Below, piece after piece: positions 9,700-19,302 of a stretch of 64,000 nucleotides of DNA. The first letter of the stretch is position 1; every line of letters starts with the position of its first letter. Source of the DNA: Gemmatimonadota bacterium. GTDB lineage: Bacteria > Latescibacterota > UBA2968 > UBA8231. The translations under genes and the position numbers were made by a program. The stretch spans positions 124,001 through 188,000 of the forward strand of contig JABJJN010000020.1 of assembly GCA_018660835.1 (NCBI GenBank), in the 5' to 3' direction. The notes under the pieces were generated by a model, which was given only the letters and a program-made list of their open reading frames with translations, was not told the origin of the DNA and did not search any database.

Positions 9700-11169
9700 A
9701 TGCGCCTTTTCGCCGCAACCCTCGCAACCGAAACGAACACGTATTCACCCCTGCCAACCTCGCTGACAGGCTATCAGGAAGGAGTGTGGCTTCGACCGGG
9801 CGAGCACCCTGCCGACGCGCCACTCATGTGCACCGCGCCGTTGTTTGTGGCACGGCAGCGCGCTGCCGATGAGGGCTACACATTGATCGAGGGATCGTGC
9901 TTTGCCGCCAGCCCTGCCGGCACGACGAGCCGCGCTGACTACGAGGAGATGCGCGACGAGATCCTCGCCCAGGTCGAGGCGGCGCTTCCCCTCGACGGTG
10001 TCCTGCTGGGCCTGCATGGCGCCATGGTCGCGCACGGCTACGATGACGTGGAGGGCGATATCCTCGAAGGCGTACGCGCGCGCGTCGGGTCAGACTGCGT
10101 GATCGGCGTGGAGCTCGACCCGCACTGCCACCTGACCCAGAAACGCCTCCGCCTCGCTGACATCACCATCCTCTACAAGGAATTCCCCCACACCGATGTT
10201 CTGGAGCGCGCCGAGGATCTGTTGACACTCGTACTGCGCACCCTCCGCAAAGAGATCCGGCCCGTGCAGGCGTTCTATGACTGCAGGCAGATCGGCAGCT
10301 ACCCCACAACGCTGCCGTTGATGCGTGGCTTTGTCGACCGGTTGTCGGCGATGGAGGGTCACGATGGCGTGCTGTCGGTCTCCATCTGCCACTGTTTTCC
10401 CTATGCCGACGTGGCCCAGATGACGGGTGGCATTCTGGTCTTCACCGATGGGGACAAGACCCAGGCGGATCGACTGGCCACCGAGATTGGCGAGGAGTTC
10501 GTATCGATGCGCGGCCGCACGGCGCCCGACTACCTCAGCCCGGATGATGCCATCACCACCGCCGAAGCGGCTTCGGACTTTCCCATTGTGCTCGCTGACC
10601 CGGCCGACAACGCTGGCGGTGGCGCCCCGTCTGACAACACCACCATCCTGCGCCGGCTGCTCGAACGAGATGTACAGGGAGCCTGCCTCGGACCGATCTG
10701 GGATCCCATCGCGGTGCGACTATGTCAGGATGCAGGACTGGGGACCGAATTTGCCCTGCGCTTCGGTGGCAAGATCGGGCCGACGTCGGGTACGCCGATA
10801 GATGCAACGGTAGAAGTGACTGGCCTGCAGCGGGACTGTTGGCAGAGCTTCGGACCCACCCAATCGGCTCTCGGTGACTGTGCCTGTATCCGGATCGGCG
10901 GTGTGGAAGTGGTTCTTATCAGCAACCGCAGCCAGGCGCTCGGGTTGGAACTATTCCGCAACGTTGGCGTAGATCCTGCGCAGCGGCGACTCGTGGTCGT
11001 GAAGAGCACGAACCACTTCATGGCAGCCTACGGACCCATCGCCAGAGACGTGCTCTACGTCGATGCGGACGGGCCGATCCCGCGCGACTACAGTCGCATT
11101 CCCTACACCAAAGTGCAGCGGCCGATCTGGCCCTTGGATGAGGGCACAGAGCCGGGTCTGATTCTCTAG
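9700..11169 (+). CDS. M81 family metallopeptidase (MlrC-like)
   Basis: 489 residues. The start is ATG 9700, preceded by GGAG seven bases upstream; the frame is open further upstream, but without family similarity. The N-terminal half carries the MlrC/DUF1485 hallmarks FAATLATETNTYSP, LLGLHGAMVAHGYDDVEGD and GVELDPHCHLT, giving the Asp/His zinc ligands of the family, and YKEFPHTDVLERA. The C-terminal MlrC domain contains LADPADNAGGGAPSDNT. MlrC was named for cleaving linearised microcystin, but most members have unknown substrates and are often found with amide or amino-acid catabolism. There is no signal peptide, so it is cytosolic. It converges on the next gene with 15 bp between stops. Confidence 0.9.
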   Translation: MRLFAATLATETNTYSPLPTSLTGYQEGVWLRPGEHPADAPLMCTAPLFVARQRAADEGYTLIEGSCFAASPAGTTSRADYEEMRDEILAQVEAALPLDGVLLGLHGAMVAHGYDDVEGDILEGVRARVGSDCVIGVELDPHCHLTQKRLRLADITILYKEFPHTDVLERAEDLLTLVLRTLRKEIRPVQAFYDCRQIGSYPTTLPLMRGFVDRLSAMEGHDGVLSVSICHCFPYADVAQMTGGILVFTDGDKTQADRLATEIGEEFVSMRGRTAPDYLSPDDAITTAEAASDFPIVLADPADNAGGGAPSDNTTILRRLLERDVQGACLGPIWDPIAVRLCQDAGLGTEFALRFGGKIGPTSGTPIDATVEVTGLQRDCWQSFGPTQSALGDCACIRIGGVEVVLISNRSQALGLELFRNVGVDPAQRRLVVVKSTNHFMAAYGPIARDVLYVDADGPIPRDYSRIPYTKVQRPIWPLDEGTEPGLIL

Positions 11170-11184
11170 GCATAGTGGCACCTA

Positions 11185-13047
11185 CTATCGCAGCAAGAGC
11201 AATTTGCGGGTCTGCGTCCAGGATTCAGTCTGCAGGCGATACAGATAGATCCCGCTGGCCAGGTCCCTGCTATCGTCGTCGCGCCCGTCCCAGTGCACCG
11301 CATAACGACCGGCCTGCCGCAGGCCCGATAAGAGTGTCGCTACGCGCTGGCCCGCCAGATTGAACAGCGCCAGTTCCGCCTGCGTCTGCACAGGAAGCGC
11401 AAAGCGGATAACGGTGCCGCTGTTGAAGGGATTCGGATAATTGGGCGACAGGTCATGAGTCGTCGGCCTGCCCGTCTGTCGTTCCTCTTGCACCGCCGTC
11501 GGCGGCGGCGGTTCGGGGGCCACGAGCCGCACGTCATCCAGATGCCAGGTGCCGCCGAAATTTCCCGCGAGTGTCATGCCTTGGATGGTGCCGGTGTGTT
11601 CGATGTCGGCCAGTGGGATCTCAATGATCTGCCACTCTCGCCGCTGTGTGTCCACAAGGCCATCCTGCAGCAGGTTTAGCGTGCCGCGGGGGAAAAAGTT
11701 AATGCCAAAGCGCGTCCTCTCGTCTGTGGCGCTATCCCCCGGATGAAAGGCAAAGCGCAGCGTGTAGCCGTGCGGATTGATGGGGCCAGGCGCGGTCAGG
11801 GTCACCTGCCAGCCTGAGAAACTCGACTCGACCAAAAAACTGCAGGCAACCTCACCGGCTTGCACCGTCTGCGTTTGCGCCAGATCCATGCTTTCTACCT
11901 TGAAGTCGCTCACCGTCCACGACTCGGCCAGCCCGTCGGTGAGGATCTCCATATTCGCGTCGGGGAGCACGTCGAGAAAGAGGCGGCAGACCATATGGCG
12001 TTCGCCGGAGGGGGCTTCCACGGTCACCGGCAGCGGATGGTGTCCGCTCTGAGCGATGGAGAGAGTGGTGCGGCCCCGGTATTTTCCCGCGCCCAGATGT
12101 TCCAGCGGTATGGCCGCATCAAGCCCCGCGGGGAGCAAGTCGAGTTGCATGCCGCGGAAGAGCCCGCCTTCCTCCAGCGACCGGTCCAATACGACTTCCG
12201 CTTCTATTGCAATGGGCCGATTCACCACAGCCGCCTCGGCGCTTAGCGCGGCCGATTGGAAGCGGGGATAGCTGACCCCCTCCGTGTCGCGGGCGCAGCG
12301 AAAACCGGCCCAGGCGGTGCTGCCGGCTACCAGGGCCGGCCAGCGCGTCGTGGTGCGCACGACCGGGGGGCCGCTGTGGCCCGAGCCACCACGCACGATG
12401 CGGTTGGGGCTTTCGTAGGGCCAGATCGGGTTGAAGAGCGAGTTACGGTAATAGGCGTCTTCGATATACCAGTCGGCGACAAATTCCCACACGCTGCCCG
12501 CCATGTCGTGCACGCCATAGGGAGATACGCCGGTCGGATGAGTGCCCGCCGCTTGTGGATGCGAACCCCCGAGCCTCACTCGAGTCGCGTCGAATTCCGC
12601 ACCCCACGGGTAGGCCCGGCCGTCTGTGCCGCGCGCGGCTTTTTCCCATTCGGCTTCGGTTGGTAGCCGCAGCCCCGCCCAGCCGCAGTAAGCGTCGGCG
12701 TCCGACCAGGACGGTCCGTTCACCGGATAGTCGTCGAAACCTTCGCGCCCCCAGAAAAACCCTTCGCCTTCCGCTAGTGGCTGATTGCAGGCCCCAGACT
12801 CGACACAGGCCCGGTAGCGACCAACGGTCACCTCGTATTTGTCGATGTGATAGGCGTCGAGAAATACCGTGTGCAGTGGCTGGTCCCGCCCGTCTCCCTC
12901 CAATGCATCCGATCCCATCAGGAAGGGTCCGGCCGGGATCAGAATCATCTGGTGCTCGGTGCCAGCCGGTGTGAACACGGCGAGCTCATCTTGGGCCGCC
13001 GCCGGTATGGCCAGACTCATGGCGGTGCAAACTAGCGTCCATCGCAT
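11185..13047 (-). CDS. secreted SUMF1-domain protein with jelly-roll module and FlgD-like tail
   Basis: 620 residues from ATG 13047, preceded by AGGAGG; the signal peptide is MRWTLVCTAMSLAIPAAAQ. Residues ~25-260 are a formylglycine-generating-enzyme (SUMF1) fold: ILIPAGPFLMGSD, DKYEVTVGRYRAC, RLPTEAEWEKAARG, YGVHDMAGSVWEF, RGGSG, GFRCARD. The cysteine pair used for catalysis in true sulfatase-modifying enzymes is not seen in the region before GFRCA, and no sulfatase is nearby, so enzymatic activity is doubtful. Residues ~360-510 are a jelly-roll module (FAFHPGD, REWQIIEIPL, WHLDDVRLV). Residues ~530-620 are a FlgD-like tail (NYPNPFNSGT, WDGRDDD, LASGIYLYRL, RKLLLLR). It is the last gene of the operon read from the sigma-54 promoter near 15465, 58 bp after the esterase. 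Confidence 0.88.
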   Translation of the reverse strand: MRWTLVCTAMSLAIPAAAQDELAVFTPAGTEHQMILIPAGPFLMGSDALEGDGRDQPLHTVFLDAYHIDKYEVTVGRYRACVESGACNQPLAEGEGFFWGREGFDDYPVNGPSWSDADAYCGWAGLRLPTEAEWEKAARGTDGRAYPWGAEFDATRVRLGGSHPQAAGTHPTGVSPYGVHDMAGSVWEFVADWYIEDAYYRNSLFNPIWPYESPNRIVRGGSGHSGPPVVRTTTRWPALVAGSTAWAGFRCARDTEGVSYPRFQSAALSAEAAVVNRPIAIEAEVVLDRSLEEGGLFRGMQLDLLPAGLDAAIPLEHLGAGKYRGRTTLSIAQSGHHPLPVTVEAPSGERHMVCRLFLDVLPDANMEILTDGLAESWTVSDFKVESMDLAQTQTVQAGEVACSFLVESSFSGWQVTLTAPGPINPHGYTLRFAFHPGDSATDERTRFGINFFPRGTLNLLQDGLVDTQRREWQIIEIPLADIEHTGTIQGMTLAGNFGGTWHLDDVRLVAPEPPPPTAVQEERQTGRPTTHDLSPNYPNPFNSGTVIRFALPVQTQAELALFNLAGQRVATLLSGLRQAGRYAVHWDGRDDDSRDLASGIYLYRLQTESWTQTRKLLLLR

Positions 13048-13105
13048 TGTAAAGGTCCTCCTGCATACCCACATAGTTGATACGACTGTAATTCTTGCTC
13101 CTCGG

Positions 13106-14161
13106 TTATTCGGATTTGATCTGTGCCCAGGACCTGCTTTCTATGGCTGTAGGGGATGCGCCAAAGTCCAGATTCTCGACGAAAAAAGGCACCAACAGGT
13201 CGATCGCGGTGTCTGGGTTGTCGCCGTGACCACCTGGGGTGATCATGTGGGTGTGTTCGATGCCGGCAGCGCTCAGCGCATCCGAAAAGGCGTCGTTGGT
13301 GGCGCCCAGACCTGCGGCATCATTGATGGCAGTTTCGATGAAGATGCCACGCAACGGCGTCCCCGACGCGAGATACTGATCCAATAAGCTGATGGGGAAA
13401 CCCGCCCAGAGTCGATCCGCAACGCCTTCCAACGGCTGCACTACATCGCCGACCAACTCATAGGGCATGTCGATGAAGAGCGGTGGACTGTCGGGGTTGG
13501 GGGTAAAGGCGGTGAGAAATGCAAGCAGAAAACCCACTCTCGCCTCCTCACCCGCTTCGATTTGCACTTTCCACATATTGTCGTTCATGAGCTTATCGGT
13601 GTAGGCCATATACCCTTTCATGGCGTAGACGGCGCAAAACACATCGGGGCGATGCAGGGCGATCGACATCGCGCCCTGGGCGCCGGCCGACTTACCGCCG
13701 ATGCCCCGGCTGGCCGCTTGCGGCAACGTGCGGTAGTTGGCATCGATGTACTGCACTAGATCCTCGGCGATATAGTCCTCCCAATGACCCGCAACCGGGG
13801 AGTTGTTATAACAGGCGCCGTATTTGTTGTTGCCGTCGGCGGCGACGACGATCACGGGAGGCACTGCGCCGCTCTCGATGTCATTTGCCAATCGACTGCC
13901 AAAGGTGAAGTAGCCCAGGGCATCGACGTATGTGCTGTAATGCCCGGGGAAGAAATAAATCACCGGGTAACGCCGTTCGAGTTGCTCGTCGTATCCCGGC
14001 GGCAGCAGTACGGCGATCTCGCGTTCGGGCGAATCTCCGAGCAGATTGCCTTCCAGCGCCGGGCTATGGATGGTGGTAGACTCTATGCGTCCGTCGGAGG
14101 CGGACGCCACACCGATCAGGCCAGCGCAAAGCAAGGCCGCACATAGATTGATGTAACGCAT
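13106..14161 (-). CDS. secreted alpha/beta-hydrolase esterase
   Basis: 351 residues with a signal peptide (MRYINLCAALLCAGLIGVASA) and a GGGAG-like ribosome site before ATG 14161. It belongs to the esterase-D / feruloyl-esterase-like family: VLLPPGYDEQ, YPVIYFFPGHYS, a nucleophile elbow GGKSAG with Ser158, and a late catalytic His in TPGGHGD. It is a paralogue of the esterase at 29788-31899; both begin the mature part with IHSPALEGNL. It ends in the tail TAIESRSWAQIKSE, nearly the same as the end of the SUMF1 protein two genes upstream, and has no FlgD domain. It is third in the sigma-54 operon. The substrate is unknown; acetyl or feruloyl esters on polysaccharide are typical for the family. 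Confidence 0.87.
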   Translation of the reverse strand: MRYINLCAALLCAGLIGVASASDGRIESTTIHSPALEGNLLGDSPEREIAVLLPPGYDEQLERRYPVIYFFPGHYSTYVDALGYFTFGSRLANDIESGAVPPVIVVAADGNNKYGACYNNSPVAGHWEDYIAEDLVQYIDANYRTLPQAASRGIGGKSAGAQGAMSIALHRPDVFCAVYAMKGYMAYTDKLMNDNMWKVQIEAGEEARVGFLLAFLTAFTPNPDSPPLFIDMPYELVGDVVQPLEGVADRLWAGFPISLLDQYLASGTPLRGIFIETAINDAAGLGATNDAFSDALSAAGIEHTHMITPGGHGDNPDTAIDLLVPFFVENLDFGASPTAIESRSWAQIKSE

Positions 14162-14211
14162 GAATCATCTCCCTTGTTAGTGATGCTCAACGAGGTTTGC
14201 TGGGCCAATCG

Positions 14212-14481
14212 CTATCCCAGGTCGTACTCCTGCAATTGCGCCCGCAGGAAGGGCGACCCGTCGTGCAATGTCATGCCCTGGTCTATCCAGCGCCGCAGCT
14301 TGCCGGCACCGGCTTCGTCGATAAAGCGCACACCCTCCAGATCCAGGACCAGGTGTTCGGTCCGTTCCAGCCAGACCTCGACCTCCCGCTCCAGTAGAGC
14401 GATATCGGGGCCCGCGATCCGGCCATAGACGGCCACGACCGCTTCTTTCGGGCTTTGCGATAGAGTTGATAGGCGCAACAT
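14212..14481 (-). CDS. small STAS-domain protein
   Basis: 89 residues forming a single STAS-like fold: a beta strand (AVVAVYGRIAG), a helix (IALLEREVEVWLE), a strand plus switch loop (LVLDLEGVRFIDEAGAGKLRRW) and a final helix. In anti-sigma-factor antagonists a Ser or Thr in the DxxxxxxxDSxG loop is phosphorylated; here the loop reads FIDEAGAG, with Glu in that place, so classical phospho-switching is unlikely. The gene starts 9 bp after the SUMF1 gene stop and its ribosome site (AGGAAAA) overlaps that stop, so it is co-transcribed and probably translationally coupled. A cytosolic STAS protein between two exported proteins is unusual; a regulatory role for this operon is inference. Confidence 0.8.
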   Translation of the reverse strand: MLRLSTLSQSPKEAVVAVYGRIAGPDIALLEREVEVWLERTEHLVLDLEGVRFIDEAGAGKLRRWIDQGMTLHDGSPFLRAQLQEYDLG

Positions 14482-14490
14482 GGGATTTTC

Positions 14491-15390
14491 CTATTGCGCT
14501 TCGCTTTTGAGTTGGCCCCAGCTTCTGCTTTCAATCGGCGTCGCCGTCACAGGGCTCATACGCACCAGGCGCAATCCGGCGGAGAGGGCCCGGTCCGTCG
14601 GTTTTATGTCGTCCAGATACCGGCGCGGAGAGGCACTCATAAACGCGTTGAAGCCGATATAACCACCCCGGGTTACGCGAAACTCACCCGAATCGGGACC
14701 ACTGGGATCGCTCTGGCTTTCCCCGGTATAGGGGCCGTACCAATCCTGGGTCCATTCCTTCACATTGCCGTAGATATCGTACAGTCCCCACGGATTGGGC
14801 AGCTTGGCGCCCACCGGATGAATGGGGAACTTGCCCTGGTTTATGTTGATGCCGAACCAGGCATAGTCCTCCAACATGTCGATATCATCGCCGAAAAAGC
14901 GCGGCGTTGTCGAACCTGCCCGCGCCGCGTATTCCCACTCCGCCTCGGTCGGCATGCGGTAGAGCGAATCGCCCTCCGCCTCGTTGAGCCGGTGGATGAA
15001 GTCCTGCCACTCGTACCAGGAGATCACCACAGCCGGGTGATTCGGCCCACTCGCGATCTCCCGTCCCATCACCACGCCAACCCAGGGTGTCGTACCCATG
15101 ACGGCTTCCCACTGGCTCTGCGTCACTTCGTATTTGCCCAGGTAGAATCCCTTGCTGATTGTCACCGGGTGATAGGGCCGCTCGCTATCCGTCACCTCGC
15201 GGTAGGCTTGTTCAGCTTCGATGCCCGACGGTTCCGGGCTGCCCATCATGAAGGTGCCCGGTTCGATCCAGACCAACTCCATCGCGGCGCCACCCGGCAG
15301 GTCGATCTCCAGCTCCTCACTGCTGGCTCGACCGCCCGTCAGCAGTATTGCCAAGAGGATCACTGCGAATATCGAAGCTCCCTTTTTCAT
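14491..15390 (-). CDS. secreted SUMF1-domain protein, first gene of sigma-54 operon
   Basis: 299 residues from ATG 15390, which follows a GGGAGAGGG ribosome site; an upstream in-frame ATG at 15411 lacks one. The signal peptide is MKKGASIFAVILLAILLTGG. The SUMF1 fold is complete: LVWIEPGTFMMGSP, LGKYEVTQSQWEAVMG, YRMPTEAEWEYAARAG, NPWGLYDIYGNVKEWTQDWY, VTRGGY, GLRLVR. There are no cysteines in the catalytic region, so it is not a formylglycine-generating enzyme; SUMF1 folds also serve as binding or assembly modules. It ends in TPIESRSWGQLKSEAQ, shared with the esterase at 13106-14161. It is the promoter-proximal gene; the predicted transcript start is ~55 bases before the ATG. Confidence 0.87.
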   Translation of the reverse strand: MKKGASIFAVILLAILLTGGRASSEELEIDLPGGAAMELVWIEPGTFMMGSPEPSGIEAEQAYREVTDSERPYHPVTISKGFYLGKYEVTQSQWEAVMGTTPWVGVVMGREIASGPNHPAVVISWYEWQDFIHRLNEAEGDSLYRMPTEAEWEYAARAGSTTPRFFGDDIDMLEDYAWFGININQGKFPIHPVGAKLPNPWGLYDIYGNVKEWTQDWYGPYTGESQSDPSGPDSGEFRVTRGGYIGFNAFMSASPRRYLDDIKPTDRALSAGLRLVRMSPVTATPIESRSWGQLKSEAQ

Positions 15391-15457
15391 TCCGGTCCCT
15401 CTCCCATTCATCTCTGGTTACTGCCCCAGCGCCTCGACCCGTTTCCCCTGTATCTAT

Positions 15458-15473
15458 CGCAAGCGGCGTGCCA
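15458..15473 (-). promoter_or_regulatory. sigma-54 (-24/-12) promoter
   Basis: On the minus strand the sequence reads TGGCACGCCGCTTGCG. This matches the RpoN consensus TGGCACG-N4-TTGCW at every defined position except the last base, with the exact GG-to-GC spacing. It points at the SUMF1-STAS-esterase-SUMF1 operon and lies 217 bp beyond the stop of a sigma-54 activator gene that retains the GAFTGA motif. The predicted start of transcription is near 15447. Confidence 0.85.
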
Positions 15474-15480
15474 AAAATGG

Positions 15481-15510
15481 AGCCACCTGGAGCATGTGCT
15501 CCAAGTGGCT
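15481..15510. terminator. 30-bp near-perfect palindrome (terminator or activator site)
   Basis: The two 15-base halves match at 13 positions (AGCCAC, GGAGCA / TGCTCC, GTGGCT). On the minus strand the hairpin is followed within three bases by TTTTT, so it can act as an intrinsic terminator for the sigma-54 activator gene 180 bp upstream. It ends 8 bp before the -24 element, closer than usual for an enhancer site (typically 80-200 bp upstream). Termination is therefore the preferred reading, though a binding site is possible. Confidence 0.6.
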
Positions 15511-15576
15511 GTTATTCGGACTAGTTGCGAAGGATTATCGGATTGCGATCAACTGCGGGATCTGCGCTGACACCCT

Positions 15577-15650
15577 TCATATGTGGAGGGTCAGCGGAGT
15601 CTCCTCTTCCATATGGGTCTTATTAACAGAGCCTTATGTGTGGTAAGGCT
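15577..15650. promoter_or_regulatory. two inverted repeats upstream of the sigma-54 promoter
   Basis: One imperfect repeat pairs CATATGTGGAGG (from 15578) with CCTCTTCCATATG (to 15615). A second is a perfect 7-bp stem AGCCTTA/TAAGGCT (15630-15636, 15644-15650). They lie about 130-190 bp upstream of the predicted transcript start, the usual distance for the binding sites of a sigma-54 activator, and within the 200 bp after the activator's own stop codon. An upstream activating sequence is inferred from position and symmetry only. Confidence 0.4.
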
Positions 15651-15689
15651 CGCCACCATATACGAAGCCAGGCTGCATATACGATGCCC

Positions 15690-17891
<2,202 letters not shown>

Positions 17892-18108
17892 GCTCCTCCG
17901 ATAGTGCGGTGCTTGCCGGGGATTCGACTGATCGCCAACACAGAGCTGGGGCGGTGAGTCATCGGCATCTCTCTAGACAATGCCCGATTCGATGCGTTGT
18001 GTCATGCGCTTTCGTCGCCCGAGTCCGTCCGGTTGATTCGCGGGACTGCATTGCTGTAACCTGTATGGACAGTCATGCGACCCGTGAGACCTGGGAGCAC
18101 GTGTATCA

Positions 18109-19173
18109 TTGACCCGCCTCATGCTATACAAACCCAACATCGACGACGTCCTCAAGCGCTTCGACGCGTTCTGGCAGAAACAGCTACACGACCGGCCGCC
18201 GCTGCATGTGCGCTACCCGGTACCCGGACAGAGCGATGAGGACTGGCCACAAGCGTCACAGTCGCCAGAGGCGTACTTCCCCTACTGGGAAAACATCTGC
18301 CGTCAGCGACAGGACTTCCCCGATGACGACTGCGCCGTCACCGCCGCTGACATGGGACCGGGGTTCATGGGTGGCGTCATGGGTTGTCCCGTCACCTTCG
18401 ATCACGGCACCAGCTGGAGTGCCCACAGCCTGACAGACTGGGCCGATCTCGAGGCCCTGGGCGAAGTGGTCCTGGACGAGAGCAATCCGTGGCTGGCGCG
18501 ACTGGCCGAGATGATCAGGGTCTTCGCTGACCGCGGACGCGGGCGTTGTGCCGTGGGCCTCGCCATGCTGACGGGGCCAGGTGACATCATGACCGCCCTG
18601 CGGGGTCCGACGCAGTTATGTATCGACCTGTACGAAGCGCCGGACCGTGTCGCCGAACTGGCGCGCATCTGCACCGATGCCTGGATCTCCGTGCAGCAGT
18701 TCCAGATGGATCTCATCGAGCCACTGGCCGGGGGCTATTGTGACAACTACGGCATCTGGACGCCCGGCCGCAGCACCTACTTCGCCAATGATATCAGCGT
18801 CGTCGTCTCCCCCGAGATGTACCGCCATCAGCTGTTCGAGTTCGACTGTGAGATCGCCGCCAGTCTCGAGACACCGTGGCTACACGTCCATTCGGGCGGG
18901 GCTTACCTGATACCCGAGTTCCTCCGCATCCCGAAACTGGTCGGCCTCCAGGTCGTCAACGATTACCCGGCTGGACCGACGCTGCAGCAGATTGCTCCCC
19001 TGCTGCGCCAGGTTCAACAGAACCACTGCCTGCTCCTGCGAAAGTACCCGATGGAGGAACTCGAGCAGATTCTGCCGACGCTGTCGCCTGAAGGTCTCTA
19101 CATCGACACCCAGGCCGACTCCCTGGCAGAAGCAGAGGGGATCCTCTCTGACTGGGAGCGCCGCGTCTGGTAG
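18109..19173 (+). CDS. uroporphyrinogen decarboxylase-like protein
   Basis: 354 residues from a TTG at 18109 with GGGAG 11 bases upstream; ATG 18121 is the alternative, with no clear ribosome site. The length and pattern fit the UroD/cobamide-methyltransferase (URO-D) TIM-barrel superfamily: LTGPGDIMTALRGPTQLCIDLYEAPDRV, a central GYCDNYGIWTPGRS, then SPEMYRHQLFEFD, LHVHSGG and NDYPAGPT. It is well away from haem genes, and such distant UroD relatives in uncultured bacteria are mostly uncharacterised, so haem biosynthesis is unlikely. No signal peptide. It converges on the LamG/propeller gene. Confidence 0.75.
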   Translation: MTRLMLYKPNIDDVLKRFDAFWQKQLHDRPPLHVRYPVPGQSDEDWPQASQSPEAYFPYWENICRQRQDFPDDDCAVTAADMGPGFMGGVMGCPVTFDHGTSWSAHSLTDWADLEALGEVVLDESNPWLARLAEMIRVFADRGRGRCAVGLAMLTGPGDIMTALRGPTQLCIDLYEAPDRVAELARICTDAWISVQQFQMDLIEPLAGGYCDNYGIWTPGRSTYFANDISVVVSPEMYRHQLFEFDCEIAASLETPWLHVHSGGAYLIPEFLRIPKLVGLQVVNDYPAGPTLQQIAPLLRQVQQNHCLLLRKYPMEELEQILPTLSPEGLYIDTQADSLAEAEGILSDWERRVW

Positions 19174-19178
19174 ACGCT

Positions 19179-19224
19179 GAAGCGGTCGAGTTGCGGCAAC
19201 CGCGTGCCGCTTTGGGCACAGGGA
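19179..19224. repeat. 46-bp stem-loop repeat, copy 1
   Basis: It starts 6 bp after the stop of the UroD-like gene. It contains AGCGGTCGAGTTGCGGCAAC and ends GGGCACAGG; a 6-bp stem GCGGCA/TGCCGC (19193-19198, 19205-19210) can form. A second copy, about 80 percent identical by eye, sits at 60369-60412, also directly after a stop codon. Confidence 0.6.
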
Positions 19225-19238
19225 GTTCTTTCTGAAAC

Positions 19239-19266
19239 CCGGGTGAGCCCAGGCAGGCTCACCCGG
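19239..19266. terminator. strong hairpin between convergent genes
   Basis: Perfect 11-bp stem CCGGGTGAGCC/GGCTCACCCGG with loop CAGGCA, between the convergent UroD-like and LamG genes. There is no long T-run on either side, so it may be a factor-assisted or bidirectional terminator. Confidence 0.6.
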
Positions 19267-19302
19267 CCTCACCGGTTCGGGAAAAGCGGTTACGCTTGGC
19301 GC

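Noticed and set aside
11185..15390. Annotation of the SUMF1 proteins as sulfatase-activating enzymes
   Set aside because: The catalytic cysteines are not seen and no sulfatase is present.
15481..15510. Palindrome read as the main enhancer site of the sigma-54 activator
   Set aside because: It ends only 8 bp from the -24 element and is followed by TTTTT in the minus direction; a terminator is the better reading. The inverted repeats at 15577-15650 are better placed.
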